DNA of 64,000 bases, from the NCBI GenBank assembly GCA_024734555.1, contig JANPWX010000081.1, positions 2,938,825 through 3,002,824 of the forward strand, read 5' to 3'. Each line of letters starts with the position of its first letter. Position 1 is the first letter of the stretch. The notes under the pieces were generated by a model. That model saw nothing but the letters and a program-made list of their open reading frames with translations, was not told where the DNA came from and did no database searches. Origin of the DNA: Trochalopteron elliotii (taxonomy: Eukaryota > Chordata > Aves > Passeriformes > Leiothrichidae). Positions 52,301-64,000 of this stretch are shown here, one piece after another. A program made the translations under genes and the position numbers.

Positions 52301-53205
52301 CCATCAAACAACATGGTACAACAGATGAATTAATAAAACACTTACCCTGGGAAAAATAAAATTGTCTGCTTCACTGAAGTAATTTCCTGTAAATTTTGCC
52401 AGCAGTTTCCAGTTATATATCCCACTACATGAATCTTTCCCCCCACATCAGCACTGAGAATAATAATTTTATGTTTAACTTATAGATTTGCTTAGTATAG
52501 GAACCTATATATTCTTATGGAAATAAATTTGTCATAAAATGCCCTTTGACGTGAATGAGTTAACCCTCTGTTGCACCCTGGAAGTGAGTAATCCAGTTCT
52601 AGAATTCCTGGGAAAAAATGAAAAAATGAAAAAAAGGAACCAAAAGTAATTTTATCTGCAAGTAGTTTCCATTGTAAGACTAAAGCCAAAGAGCAGAATA
52701 AGAAAAAAAAAAAAGTTTCTTAGGTCCTATTTGCCCAAGGCTTAAAATTATGTACTTTAAAAGTTGGTTTAGTTTTTTTTTTTTTTTTAAGCGGAGGAGT
52801 GATGGGAGTAGGTTGGGGGTTTTGCTTCTTTGTTCTTATCTCCTTTGGGTATTCACTAGTCAGCAGCACACCAGAGTGCCTTATGTCTCTTTTACTGCAG
52901 CATACTCCGGTCTGGTTTCATCCTTATTTTGTACTCAATATTTTGATTGCTCTAGGCTGAACTGGGTATGTTATACATTTGTGTAAAGTTGTTTTTAAGC
53001 CAGTGGTTAAATATTTGAAAAAGTGATTCATGTAGGTGATCAGTTTACAGTGTGAAAGTAAGTTAGTATTACATAACTGCATTTACTTATTACCTGTTTT
53101 CCTTTATGTTTTCTACATAAGTATATTTTCACTAGCAACTGTGATACTGATGCCTTAAGGATTGGCTTTCATATTTTCAGATTCTGTGCTGCCTAGGGAC
53201 ACAGT
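46393..53205. other. Intronic stretch with no firm gene or element
   Basis: AT-rich sequence. Segment 49000-49560 is somewhat GC-richer with overlapping short frames but no recognised family. Segment 50060-50480 is AT-rich and unique-looking, and contains a perfect MEF2-type string at 50367-50376. T(16) lies at 52773-52788. Confidence 0.55.
50826..50866 (+). mobile_element. Possible CR1 3'-UTR scrap
   Basis: The words gatgacctctagagtcccttccagcctcagccactct match the last bases of CR1 3' UTRs on the plus strand. It is only about 40 bp long and has no coding part, so it may be coincidence or an extremely truncated copy. Confidence 0.45.
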
Positions 53206-53596
53206 TGTCAGCCTCATATTAAGTGCTAGTGAGCTCTCTTCATAAGGTAGGGAGACAAAACAAATCCTTTTTCTGCTGAGAAGCAAGAGCAACTTTCAGG
53301 CCCAAAAGCACAAACAATGGTGGACTGAAGGGAGGAACAAGAAGGATGAGACCTCACAACCTGAAGCTGTATTGGACAATTAAACCCCAACGTGCAAATG
53401 GACCAAAAATGAAAAAAATGTGAGATCTTGTGACTGGTCAGCCATTTGTGTGTGACTATTTGTAGTGGACCCTGGGTGTAGCCCTGGTCCAGCTCCTGTC
53501 CTGCCCAAGGTGGATCCTGAAGGCCTTCCCATAAACACCTACTTTACTCTCTAGCTCTGTCCAGTCTCTGTCTCAGGTCAGCCTTCCAAGGCATCA
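53206..53596 (+). mobile_element. ERVK-like LTR, 391 bp
   Basis: It runs from TGTCAGCCTC to aaggcatca (TG...CA). The blocks gaaggatgagacctcacaacctgaa, aattaaacccca-cgtgcaaatggacc, gtgactggtcagccattt and tactttactctctagctctgtc-agtctctgtctcaggtcagcc follow the pattern of passerine ERVK LTRs as I remember them. Plus strand. No target duplication was seen. Confidence 0.65.
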
Positions 53597-53723
53597 ATAC
53601 TACTTAAATGAATCTCCCATAGCAAGGAGGTAGTTTCTGGTCATTTATTCACAGCCGAGACAGTTTAGAGAACAACCTCTACTGAACTTGTTAAAAATTA
53701 TAACCTGTAGGCTTAGTTGTTAG

Positions 53724-54320
53724 AGAATCATAGAATATGCTGAGTTGGAAGGGACCCATCAGGATCAACAACTCCAACTCCTGGTCATGCATAGGAACCC
53801 CAGGAGTCACACCATGTCCCTGAGAGTGTTGTCCAAACACTTCTTGGGCTCTATCAGGCTTGATGACCACTGCCCTGGGGAGTCTTTTCCAGGGCCCAAC
53901 CATGCTCTGGGTGAAGAACTTTTTACTGATATTCAACCCACGTGTCCCTTTCATGCCATTTCCTCGAGCCCTGTCACTGACCACATGTCCCTCCTCTTCC
54001 CCTCACGAGGCAGTTGCAATTGTAGTGAGGTCTCCCCTCAGTCTCCTCCAGGTGTAACAGAGCAAGGGCCCTCAGCCCCTCCTCACACAGCTTCCCCTCA
54101 AGGACCTTCTCCATCTTTGTTGCCCTCCTTTGGACACTCTCTAACAGCTTAATGTCTTTTTTGTAAAGACATTACGCCCAACACTGCCCCCAGCACTGGA
54201 GGGGAGGCCGCCCCAGAGCAGAGCAGAGGGGACAATCCCCTCCCTTGTCTGGCTGGCCATGCTGGGCCTGATGTCCCCAGGACACGCTTGGCCCTCCTGG
54301 CTGCCAGGGCACATTTTTGC
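53724..54320 (-). mobile_element. CR1 LINE 3' fragment with terminal repeat
   Basis: The left edge agaatcatagaat is the reverse complement of the CR1 3' terminal octamer repeat, so this is a true CR1 3' end, on the minus strand. Upstream in the element the minus strand encodes RARGNGMKGTRGLNISKKFF and PWKRLPRAVV, matching the CR1 ORF2 C-terminus, with frame breaks beyond. The 5' truncation is at about 54320. Open frames on the plus strand (53745-54152) are shadows. Sense orientation to DMD. Confidence 0.93.
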
Positions 54321-55659
54321 CTCAACTGCAAAATTTAAATAAAAAAACCAAAAAAACCAAAATAACATCAACGTGTGCAAATGATGAATTCATTTTGCCC
54401 TTACTGTGTCAACCAAGGCACTACTGGATTTGAATAATTACTGGAAATAATAAAAGCAAACTAAACTAGCCAATATCGAGCCACTATTTTGACTTCAAAT
54501 TGCTGAAACATATTTCCAGAAAGACAGATGTTATTTTTGAGAAAGTTCAAACACATGAACAACTATCTAATAAGCATTTTTAGATATGAGTTAGCTGTCC
54601 TACTGCTTATTAATTTGCTTTATCTTCTAAAGCCAATTCTCTTTTACCAAATACTATATCTTTCCACACAGAATATCAGGAAAAGCTATTCTAAACATTC
54701 TAAAAATCAAATAGTATCTTATGATAATTATGATACTTATATTATGATAATAATATATAATTTGAAGGACAGAATCCCAATTTTGAAGTGCCCAGATCCA
54801 GAGAAAAATGTATTTTAAATCATTATTTATTCTAAGAAATCATACCACTTGTGTTTTATGGCTAAAATTCAATTAAAACTAAAACATATGTTCCTTATAG
54901 TTCGTCAAGTCTTTATTCTGATTTTATTGCAGAGTTTCAGAAATAGTGAAAAAACCCCTTGCTACTGAAAGAACAAATGAGTGGGTGGACAGGAGGTACT
55001 GAACAACTAATTGGATGGTTTAAGAAAATGTTTTGACATTTTATATCATTAACTTGGACAAAATTTCTGTTCTTACCGCCCTACACCCATCAGCTGTCTT
55101 GTATTTCTAGAAAATCACTGGAGTTTTATTTACTTCTCTGATGTTTTTCAGAATAGCAGATCATTAAATATAGACTTTTTTTTAATAGGATGTTTTAAGG
55201 GATAAACAGTATCCACTGTTAAGAGATTAAGACATAGCAACTACACAGGCATTTTGCATCCAGATAATGGGCTTCAAAGCCAGATAAACTTTCCTTAAGA
55301 AACAATCCATTACAAGAAAAGAGACACAAAACAATACCAGTTCTTTTCTCTCCTATTATAAACACCATCCAAAGTCACTTTTCCCTTTCTCCTGGGGAGG
55401 CTAGAAAGACCTAAGACTCTAAGAGGTAGCCAAGTCCCAGGAGTGGTTGTTTTCCATTCCCAGCTTTAGAATGTGTGAATAAATATTCTTGATGGGCATG
55501 GGGATGAACATGTACACGTGCTCATGAATTTTAATGTGGCTGGCACCCAGATCTGACAAGACAAAGAGCAGAACCTTTTCCAGCACACACACAGAGCTAA
55601 CACTCCTGTAAACACAAGCACAGGTGGTACAACACCATTCTTCCTCTCTGACCAAGAAT
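54321..55659. other. Intronic stretch with no recognised feature
   Basis: AT-rich, unique-looking sequence between a CR1 fragment and an LTR. Nothing was recognised. Confidence 0.6.
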
Positions 55660-56243
55660 ACTTTGGATTTAAAATGAGAATAATCTTGATAATATACTGA
55701 TGTTTTAGTTTTTGCTAAGTAGCATTTCTGTTAAGTAAAGCATTTTTCAATTTCCCATGTTCTACCAGTGAGCAGGTGTACAAGAAGATAAAGTAGGAGG
55801 GAGCTTAGCCAGGACAGCTGACCCAGACTGCCCAAAGGGATATTCCATACCACAGAACATAATGCCCCATATATAAACTGGGGGAAGTTGACAGGGAGGG
55901 GCAGATCACTGCTTGGAGACAGATGGGTATTGTGCATCATTTATCTTGCTTGAGTTTTAACTCTCTCATTCTCACTCTCTCTCTGTCCCCTTTTGCTTTA
56001 TTACTTATTATCACTGTTAATATAATTAATAATAATAGTAATAACAATAATTTCTAATAATAAATACTATTATTACTACTACTACTATTACATTTTATTT
56101 GTTTTCAAATATTAAGCTGTTCTTATCTCAGCCTTCTACTTTTACCTCTTCTTTTCTGATTCCCTCCTCATTTCACCCAGGGAGAGCAGGTGTGAGCCAG
56201 TGGCTGTGTGGTATTCAGTTGCTGGCTGAGATTAAACCAAACA
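55660..56243 (+). mobile_element. ERVL-like LTR, nearly complete
   Basis: It follows the avian ERVL-type LTR in order: ggattta-aatgagaataat-ttgataa, actgatgttttagtttttgctaagtag, aggacagctgacccagact, ccaaagggatattccatacca, a TATA region (ccatatataaactgggggaagtt), gtattgtgcatcattt, an expanded ATT/ACT simple stretch (56010-56095), ttcttatctcagcc, and a 3' end gctggctgagattaaacca. About the first 80 bp of the LTR is missing. It is the best template in this window for recognising the other pieces. Confidence 0.85.
56010..56095. repeat. ATT/ACT-rich simple repeat inside the LTR
   Basis: Imperfect trinucleotide run (taataataatagtaataacaa, attactactactactatta), at the position where this LTR family normally carries an ATT-rich tract. 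Confidence 0.85.
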
Positions 56244-58541
56244 ATTCTGTCTCCACTCTTGTGTGCACAAAGACAATGGAAAGACTGGTAACATGTATGA
56301 GTAAATACTGTCAAACAGAAAATAAAAATGGAGTTGTGCATTCCTTCTACTGCCTCCTCCAGGTTATATTAAGGAATAATGGACAAATACAGTGTAGGAG
56401 CTGTTGCATCCTGTGCATTAACTCTGTGCTTCACTAGAAAGGTCTTTAAACCTGCCTAAAACACTGGCAGAGGTCTAAAACTGAGAGTAAGCAGATTTCC
56501 CCTTTAACATTCTCCAGAGAAAACTGCCATTTCATTCTCCCCCTAAGGGGAACCTCTTAAATACTTTATGATAGTCTGTTTTATTAATAAGATTCCTAGA
56601 TAATTTGAAAAATCTTATTATTCATTATTGCAACCTTTATCTGACAGCTGCCTTGTTGTATCTTCCATTAGTTTTCAGAACTTGTGGTAAATTCATTCAG
56701 TTATATGCCTGAAGAATTGCAAATTAACTTCCTCATCCTTTTTATAAAATTTAGTAATTTTCATGTATTAATGAAAATGAAATTTCATTAAATGTCTTAA
56801 AGTTTCATAAAAAAGGAAGCATTAAGGCTGGTTCACTCCATCAAATTATCTGCTTCATGAAGACTATACACAAAAGTTATATTAAGTAGGAAGGAAGCAA
56901 GTCTGCAAAGGCCTTGCACTTATTCCTCTATAAACACCAATGCTCTTTAAAGGCAAAACTAATTTAACAAGTACTGAAGAACAGGTGGGAAACATTTGTG
57001 ATATCTTAGGACTGCCAGTAAAGCATGAAAACACTCTATTATTACTAGACATCTGCTTGCAATTCCAATATAAAGTAATTAATGAAGAAAAATAAGTTCC
57101 TTTCCTAGGTCATTATATATTTATTATATTATTATCCATTTGGTCTAATGTTGATATAAGTGGAAGGGAACTGTGGACCTAATTACTACTCAGGTTTCCA
57201 GAACCTAACAGTACAATATTTGACAACAAATTGAGAGAATTAATGCTTAAAGGGCATAGTAATAACTGTTTTCCTTGTGCCAGGAAAGAGGAACTTGAGA
57301 ATTCTGGGGTGATGACAAAGTAAATTGCATAAATAAAAACCAACATAAAATTTAAAGCAGGTTGTGTGAACTCTGGAAGACAAAGCATGAGGAAAGAGAC
57401 ATCTCTGTTGACAAGGAAAGATATTAATTTTGCTGTCAGCTGTGATGTTATTGCAACTTAGGGAACAACTGAGGAAGAATGAGTAGGCAAAGTATCTAAT
57501 TCTATCAAGGGTGACTCTCTGCAAGTAATCACAAACTGCAGTAAGAAACAGTCAATCAAAATCATTGCTGTATATGCCTGGAGATTGTTCACACAAAATA
57601 TAACATTAGTGAATTTGTAACAGGCCAGGCTGCACAAGGTTCCTAATAAAAATGACTCAAGTTTTGAACTGTAAGACAGAGACATAAAACTTATAACTGG
57701 ATAAAATACATTCACACAAAACACCTTGAAGTTTTTCCAGCAATTTCATACAAATACAATGTGCAGATTCCTCCTGCATGATCAAAAAAGAATGCAAAGG
57801 AAAGCTTGATGTGGTCTCACAAAAGAGGTCAGAAGAGAGCTCAGGCATAGTGAAAAAATCTTACAGATGTCAGTTAAAGTTAGCATTTAAAAGAGATCTA
57901 GCAAACCTAAAGACAGTTCTGGAATGGTTCTAAGAAATGCAACTCATCAGCTCCTCCCATCTAGAAATGCAAACAGAAGTTTGTTATAAGCTCGTTGCCT
58001 TAGCAACAGTACTACAAATTAAATGCTGCAAATACTTGAGCAATAACTGAGGTTGTAGCCTGGCAACATGTTGCACGTGAGAAGCTTCTGACCTCAACCT
58101 CAGTGACATAATGACCTCAGAGCAAATGGCCACATTGCCAAGGCTAAACGAACACTTCCATCAAAAATGCAATCTAAAAGATTTCTCAGCAGTCACACGA
58201 TATAGTTTTAAAATTTATACACTGCAGTGAGTGAAATAAACTTTCAAAACACAGGTCTGTGTCCACCTGGGGAGTTTTCTGCCCCAATCTTTTCTCTACA
58301 TGGGATAGTGATGAATATCACAGCACTAAGAATACAGTGGTTGCCAAAAATGTAAGGTGATAGCACTTGTTTTATGACCTCTGATGTCAAGTCCTGTTGT
58401 CACTACTCTGAACTAAACCAGTACTCAACAGATCCATGCTGATTATATACATATTAAGCACAGGAGTAACAAAACAAATACACCAGCAATTGCTATAAAT
58501 ATACGTGAGCATATGTATATACATGCACACATGCATTGATG

Positions 58542-58581
58542 TACATTGGTATAATGTAATTTACATTAGTATAATGTAATG
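58542..58581. repeat. Tandem 20-bp palindromic units
   Basis: The units tacattggtataatgtaatt and tacattagtataatgtaatg lie back to back and differ at two positions. The second contains a perfect inverted repeat tacatta-gta-taatgta. Confidence 0.9.
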
Positions 58582-59870
58582 AGAGAATGCTCAGGAGGAA
58601 GCAGAGAATTCCACTGCTTCGGGGAAGTACTTCAGTGTTGCAGCAAATTTTATACTATATTATGTGTATCCAAATTTATGTCTGCACCTCTGGTTTATGT
58701 ATAGCCTTTTCTTGCCTCTTCAAAAGCACCAAGGTTACACCCAATGAGACGAAAACTAAAAAACCCAAGAGGAAAAATCCAAAAGAAAATCTTTCATATA
58801 CACCCTTGGAACATAAGAAGTCTCCATAGACAAAGACACCCAAACTATATAAATATCTGCTAGAAAATAAAGAAAAACAGATAAGCGACTCCTGCAATCC
58901 CAGCAAGAAGCCAGCTCCTGGTCAGTAATGGACCCAATAATGGAATTGGTAAGCCACTATACTAAACTCTAACAAGAGCTATCAAGCCATTGAAAGTTTA
59001 CTGTACTTGTGATATCTTTATAGTATTACAGATACTACTACTAAGTTACACTTTTTTCACCTCTGTTGCTGTCTATCTCAGTCCTCTAGGAGGGAGACTT
59101 CTATCTTTATGACTAGTTTCCAAAAAGGAAAAAAACAACCCTTGTCTGCCTGAAAACCTGTTTTAAAGACTGTTACTTTTGGCTTTTCAAAACAGTAGCA
59201 TAAAAACACTTTGAAAGATATATTAGTCAGAATAACCATGTCAAACTATAACTGATAAATGTTGAAATCCCCTAAAAGTTCTCCTTTGATGTTTTTTTTC
59301 TAGGAATGACATCCCTCTGCAGTGAAGCAGAGTACATCAGCTGAGTACTCCTTGTCCAGAGAAACAGAAAACCCATTGACCCTGTAAAATCTGCCTGCAG
59401 ATTACGGAAGACACCATCACTTCTGAAAACTGCTATTTTGAGACTGTAAAAGGTTGCAAGCTATAATTTCCATGTTTAGCATAGTGAGAGGTGATAAAAG
59501 TGGCCAGGCAGGATTTATGGAGTTTGTTCTGACAGTCCCTGTGCAATTTCCCATTCACATTATTTTCAATTATTTCCTACTTCATAAGATAAATTGTACA
59601 AATTTATGGGAGCAGACATAGTACAAAGCTGTCTTTGCTTCAGATCACAAGGTCAGGTTCCATAATTACTTAATATTATTGCTTCCAGAAGGATCTCTCT
59701 AGAGCTTGTGTAAGAAGTAAATCTTACTCCAATTTTTCCTCAATAGAGAAAAATTACAGATCTTATTTTTTCTGAGACTGTCCACAAAAATTCACAGAAA
59801 GTAATATTTTATTCTAATAAAATACAATAAACTAGAGATTCTAAGTAAAACTCAGTACTCTAAGACAGGG

Positions 59871-59900
59871 TTGTTTTTGTTTTGTTTTGTTTCTTTTTTA
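59871..59900. repeat. (TTTTG)n run
   Basis: Successive ttttg units with a T-rich continuation. Confidence 0.85.
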
Positions 59901-60187
59901 ATTCTTTTAATGTATTTTCACAAAGAAAATGCAATTTAACAATCTTTTTAAATCAGGTGAGGTTACCAATGACCATACCTTGAAAGAATCAGATAAAGTA
60001 CATGTATGAAATGGAAAGAAAGTAATCTGTACACTTATTCACTTAAACGCAAAATATTATATAGATAACACTCAAACATGTACCTCTGACTCTTTTTGAA
60101 ATCAACATCTGTAGATTGGTTGCCTAGGTCTTTACATACAGCAGTAAATTATCACTTATTTTAAGCTGACACTGCTTAGGTAAACAG

Positions 60188-60191
<4 letters not shown>

Positions 60192-60220
<29 letters not shown>
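60192..60220. repeat. A(29) homopolymer
   Basis: Twenty-nine uninterrupted A bases, the longest homopolymer in the window. No LINE or retrocopy sequence was recognised upstream of it. Confidence 0.95.
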
Positions 60221-60222
<2 letters not shown>

Positions 60223-60591
60223 CACAAAACTCAACCAAACAAAAAAACACCCCTAAAAGTAATTCCAATGCTATTTATCCCCATTTTTGTCAGCATAATC
60301 ATGGTTTACCTTATGTTAATTTGCTGTGAAATGTTTATCTCATACATCCCTGGCATTTAGCTGCATGAATTCTGCTTTAAGAAGATTCTAGAAACTATGC
60401 CTGGAAAGCAAAGAAATATGAAAAGAAATTGTTATGCTACAAATAGAAAAGTAAGATGAGATGGCGGGTAAGGGATTGAGTCGTCCTTTATTTATGCCAA
60501 TGGCCACTAGGAGCCCACATCCTGACACTGAACTGTGCCATTCCACATTGGAGTGCAGAGGCATGGAAAACCAAAACCCATGAGGTTTATA

Positions 60592-60609
60592 TTTTTTTTT
60601 TTTTTTTTT
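60592..60609. repeat. T(18) homopolymer
   Basis: Eighteen uninterrupted T bases, about 370 bp right of the A(29) run. Confidence 0.95.
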
Positions 60610-60689
60610 AATATAAATTTTCTATAAATCATTAATATTTAAATAGTAATCTGAACCATAGAAGTCATCACACATACTTTGACACACGT

Positions 60690-60960
60690 CTGAGTCAAAA
60701 AGTATTCTTTCATCATCCTCGCATATGAATCATTTTCTTCTCAGAGCAGCTTTAGAGACGCTGAATTTCTTTTGAGTGGAATGTGACATTTCCATGCCAC
60801 ACACAAAACCAAAGTAATTGGAAAGTTGCCAATTAATTGGATGCAACACCTGCCCTTAATGGTGATACACAATGATGTTGACAATAAAGTCTCACTTGCT
60901 GAGACTCAGCACTAATTGACAGTGCGTTCCTTTGAACTCCATATTACTTGTAACGTCAGA
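60690..60960. promoter_or_regulatory. Candidate conserved noncoding element
   Basis: Repeat-free, moderately complex sequence in an otherwise AT-rich area. It contains a perfect 12-bp palindrome ccaattaattgg (60829-60840) and another taattgg at 60815-60821, which are homeodomain-type words. There is no ORF of note. The call rests only on composition and motif look; conservation cannot be judged from one sequence. Confidence 0.25.
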
Positions 60961-63900
60961 TATTCCTGTTGAAAAACACCCCTTGAAAGTCCTCAAAAGT
61001 GACTGTGGGTGCTAAGAAAGCTATCTGGGACCAAACTGACTGAAACACAGATTCCATCTTAACTCGAGACTCAGCCTCATCATGAGGTTAATTTAATTTG
61101 TGTTGTTTTCTTTACTGCTGACTAGGGAACAGTGGATTTCAAATTCCTCTAATTTGTTTGTATCTCAAAGTAATTTGAAAACAAAATCAAGGGAGATCAA
61201 CCTAGTCTCCCTGTTTAGTGAAAAGTCTTATTTCATATACCACGTTTTTAATAAAAAACATTTATTAGTTGCAGCATTGCACAGACACTGACAACGTGTT
61301 TTAGGGGAATGCAATGGAAATAATTTCACCCAAGAGGTAATGAATGTTAATCTTAACAAAGTTAAGATGTACATACAGCTGCTCCTGAGTCAATACTTGC
61401 TAAAACCCAGTCATTTTATTCTGGATCCCCATATTCTCTTTTGACCCAGATGCTGTATAGTGCCTGGTTATCACGTCCTCCCCACCTCATCCTAAAGTAC
61501 ATGTATCTATGCAGTTACAGTCATCTGGCATAACATACAAGCTTTCATTTAGAAATTTTTAAAAAAAGAATATAAATGTCAAGGAGACCCACATCTAAAC
61601 TCTTTCATGTATGAGCATTCAGCACAATAAAATCTGTTCTGACTACACTTCAAGGCATTTCTTATTACTAATGTAACTGGAGATGAATTTCTTTTGTAAA
61701 GCCCTAATTAGATGTTACTTCTGACCAGACTTTTGGTTGCACAAAAATTATCAAGTAACCTTGTACATTCACACGTTAAACGTGTATTTTTCTGTTTGTA
61801 ATGTTTTATATCTCCAAGCATAGGTCAATTGATTATGCTTTACTCTCACCACTTGTTTCAAATATAGATATGTCTTTACCCAACTGCTTAGCATTTCTTA
61901 GTAATTAGCAAGGGCTCCCAGTATAATTACTGTCAATGACTCATTGTAAACCTTTAAATGACTCCTTTCAATTTTGCCAAAATTTACCACTCTAATCCTG
62001 TATCTGACAGTCTCCTCCAACTGGAACTAAACACATTTTAACATTGACTTACAATGTCTTCTGAATCTTATAAGAAAGTATTAAATTACAGGACACATTT
62101 TGCAGTGCAAAGATAAAGCAAACATATGACATAAATGTAGAAAAAAATACTTATGGTTTATGTGATTATTTATTTCCAGTTAAGCTGAAGAAACTTTTCA
62201 GAAAAACCCCAATCTGTTGTTTACCAAATTTCAGAGAATAAAAGCATTAATCAAACAGTGTGTAACTGCAGCATTACAAAAACCCTTACTTTTTTTATGA
62301 AATACATTACAGTGTCCTAAGATCCTACTCCAAATAATGCCGGACTTTTCAAATGAAAAACTGTTCAAGAATATGATAGGGCTACTTTGAAAATTGAATC
62401 TTTTGTCCTTGGTAAAGAAGATTATTGCATGGAAAATCACCTCAAATATTCAATTATTTTAATTTTTGCAGAGAACAGAAATTACAGGTATTTTGCTCTA
62501 ATTTACTGCCACTCACAGATTTTCAAACATCTCTTCAGAAGACTGTGGATAAATAATCAATGAAGGAGGAAGTAGAAAGAAGTAAGTATTTAGAATTTTC
62601 AAGTATAGTTGTTATGCCTCTCAAGAAAAATTTCAAACATGACTGCACGAAAATAAATGCTGAAGTTTGCTACATATAGTTAAAACTTTGTAAAAGAAAG
62701 GCCTTCTAAAATCAGGCCTTGCTCTTTTGGCTAAACAGCTAGCCTGTTAAGTTCCCATGAGAAAAGAACCATAAGAATGAGATTCAGTTTGCATAACAAT
62801 CTATTCTTGTGAGAAAACCGTTTGCACCTATAAAATAAGTCTATTCCATGAGAATCCATGAGGAAAAAATGCAAACATATCTAGAAAGAAAAAAGTTTGG
62901 TAGACATGTGCACTAACCATTACCAACCAATGAACTGAGTTTCAATAGACAACTAGATTCATACAGAGGGCCCTCTGATATTCCTATAAATATGAGATAT
63001 GTGAATAAAAATTTGGCTATTCAGCATGAAGAAACAAGTGTCTTTGTCTCTACTGCAACAGAGATTTTTCCTCAATGAGCAGTGGGATTTGGTTTTTAAG
63101 TTACTGACCCATCAAGAAACTTCTCAGTTATTCAGGAGGAGGAAGGGGGCTAAAAGGAAGTATGAAAATTTTACTTCTATAGAGAGAGTGCAACTATAAA
63201 ACTATACTGAACACCATTAGAACTTTTACATGACTCCACATGCATTCAGTATGCCAAGCCAAATTTACAATGTTTTTTGTGAGGGAAATAAAAAAAACAC
63301 AAACCCAACCCAAAACTCACACTGTAGTTTGTCTGACTGCCTTAATATTCCTTCCAAAACAATTTTGTTAAAACTTGCACATACTTACTGAAGCATTCAG
63401 CATAAGAGTGGTTAATTCACTATTTTCATATTTTTAATCAGAAATTATGAAATGTTAAGGATCAAAACCTGAGAAAAGAAATAGAACTCTCTTTCAACAT
63501 TTACCTTTGGTTCAAAGGTACTCTTTGTTAGTCTTTATTAATTTCAATACTTAGGCCTAGACATATCATTTCTCCACTCATCTTCTAGTAAATTTTTCCA
63601 GCCCCTATATCACCAGTCTATTTTTACAGAGGCATCTATGCCAAAAACCTTGCTAAAAGTTAAAATAATTCATATTTACCACTCCAATTTTTGTTACTTT
63701 CATAAGGATCCATGAAGCAATTTAATACTCTTAGACTTCCACACAGAGATTAAAAAAGGCAGATAAAAAAAATGGAAAAAAACTTGCTAGGAAGAAGAAT
63801 TCTTAAAAACAATTTTGAGAGCATTCAGTGTTTTGGACAATGTAATTTTACCCAGACTTTCAGGATGAATAGCAACAAAAATAAAATAGAGGAAGTGTAT

Positions 63901-64000
63901 CACATACATAGAATAAATCTATTCAAGGCTGTGAAGATGACAAGAAATAATCTTTAGAATTTATTCTAAATCCATGAGATTAGCATATAGTTTTGTCGTT

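Larger units (their letters stand above)
18821..64000 (-). other. DMD: DMD intron 2, partial (at least 45 kb)
   Basis: This is everything upstream of exon 3 to the window edge. A 62-bp exon 2 should encode the CH1 start (family pattern DVQKKTFTKW). I searched by eye for its reverse complement and did not find it. A very long intron 2 is the rule in vertebrate dystrophin genes, so this is probably intronic throughout. It contains the LTR, CR1 and simple repeats listed separately. No independent gene is supported inside it. Confidence 0.75.
56244..64000. other. Intronic stretch with no recognised gene or transposon
   Basis: AT-rich sequence. It contains a 20-bp tandem palindromic pair (58542-58581), a (TTTTG)n run (59871-59900), A(29) at 60192-60220, T(18) at 60592-60609 and a candidate conserved element (60690-60960). 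No exon 2 was found. Confidence 0.6.

Noticed and set aside
53745..54152. 135-codon plus-strand open frame
   Set aside because: It is the opposite strand of a CR1 ORF2 end; the minus strand carries the recognisable CR1 protein.
58587..58829. 80-codon plus-strand frame with a KTKKPKRKNPKE tail
   Set aside because: Short, low complexity at its end, with an equally long frame on the opposite strand; no family match.

Overview
This is AT-rich nuclear DNA from a vertebrate, almost certainly a bird. Birds are suggested by CR1-type LINE 3' ends and by avian ERVL/ERVK-like solo LTRs. The abundance and style of those LTRs, compared from memory, favour a songbird; that is an inference. The only protein-coding gene I can support is dystrophin (DMD), on the minus strand. 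Four consecutive coding exons, numbered as in mammals, are visible: exon 3 (18728-18820), exon 4 (17841-17918), exon 5 (14888-14980) and exon 6 (7197-7369). Their lengths are 93, 78, 93 and 173 bp. All internal junctions are GT-AG and in frame. Together they encode most of CH1 and the start of CH2 of the N-terminal actin-binding domain.

Layout, left to right on the plus strand (3' to 5' in the gene): part of intron 6 (1-7196) with two decayed LTR fragments; exon 6; intron 5 (7370-14887) with an ERVK-like LTR, a GC-richer ORF-dense block and a second LTR-like segment; exon 5; intron 4 (14981-17840), which looks unique; exon 4; a short intron 3 (17919-18727); exon 3; then at least 45 kb of intron 2 up to the window end. 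I could not find exon 2 or exon 7, so both probably lie outside the window.

Intron 2 carries most of the repeats: LTRs near 21330, 24122, 32445, 36881, 40245, 53206 and 55660; CR1 fragments near 32190, 33709, 45855 and 53724; and several simple repeats. The dated-looking LTRs all read on the plus strand, antisense to DMD, whereas three of the four clear CR1 fragments read in the sense direction.

No CRISPR array, operon, rRNA, tRNA or intact mobile element was recognised. No clearly new biological system was found. The points most worth checking are the uneven divergence of the CH1 exons, the one-sided LTR orientation, a block of head-to-head LTR ends, a GC-rich unidentified block in intron 5 and a candidate conserved noncoding element near 60.8 kb.
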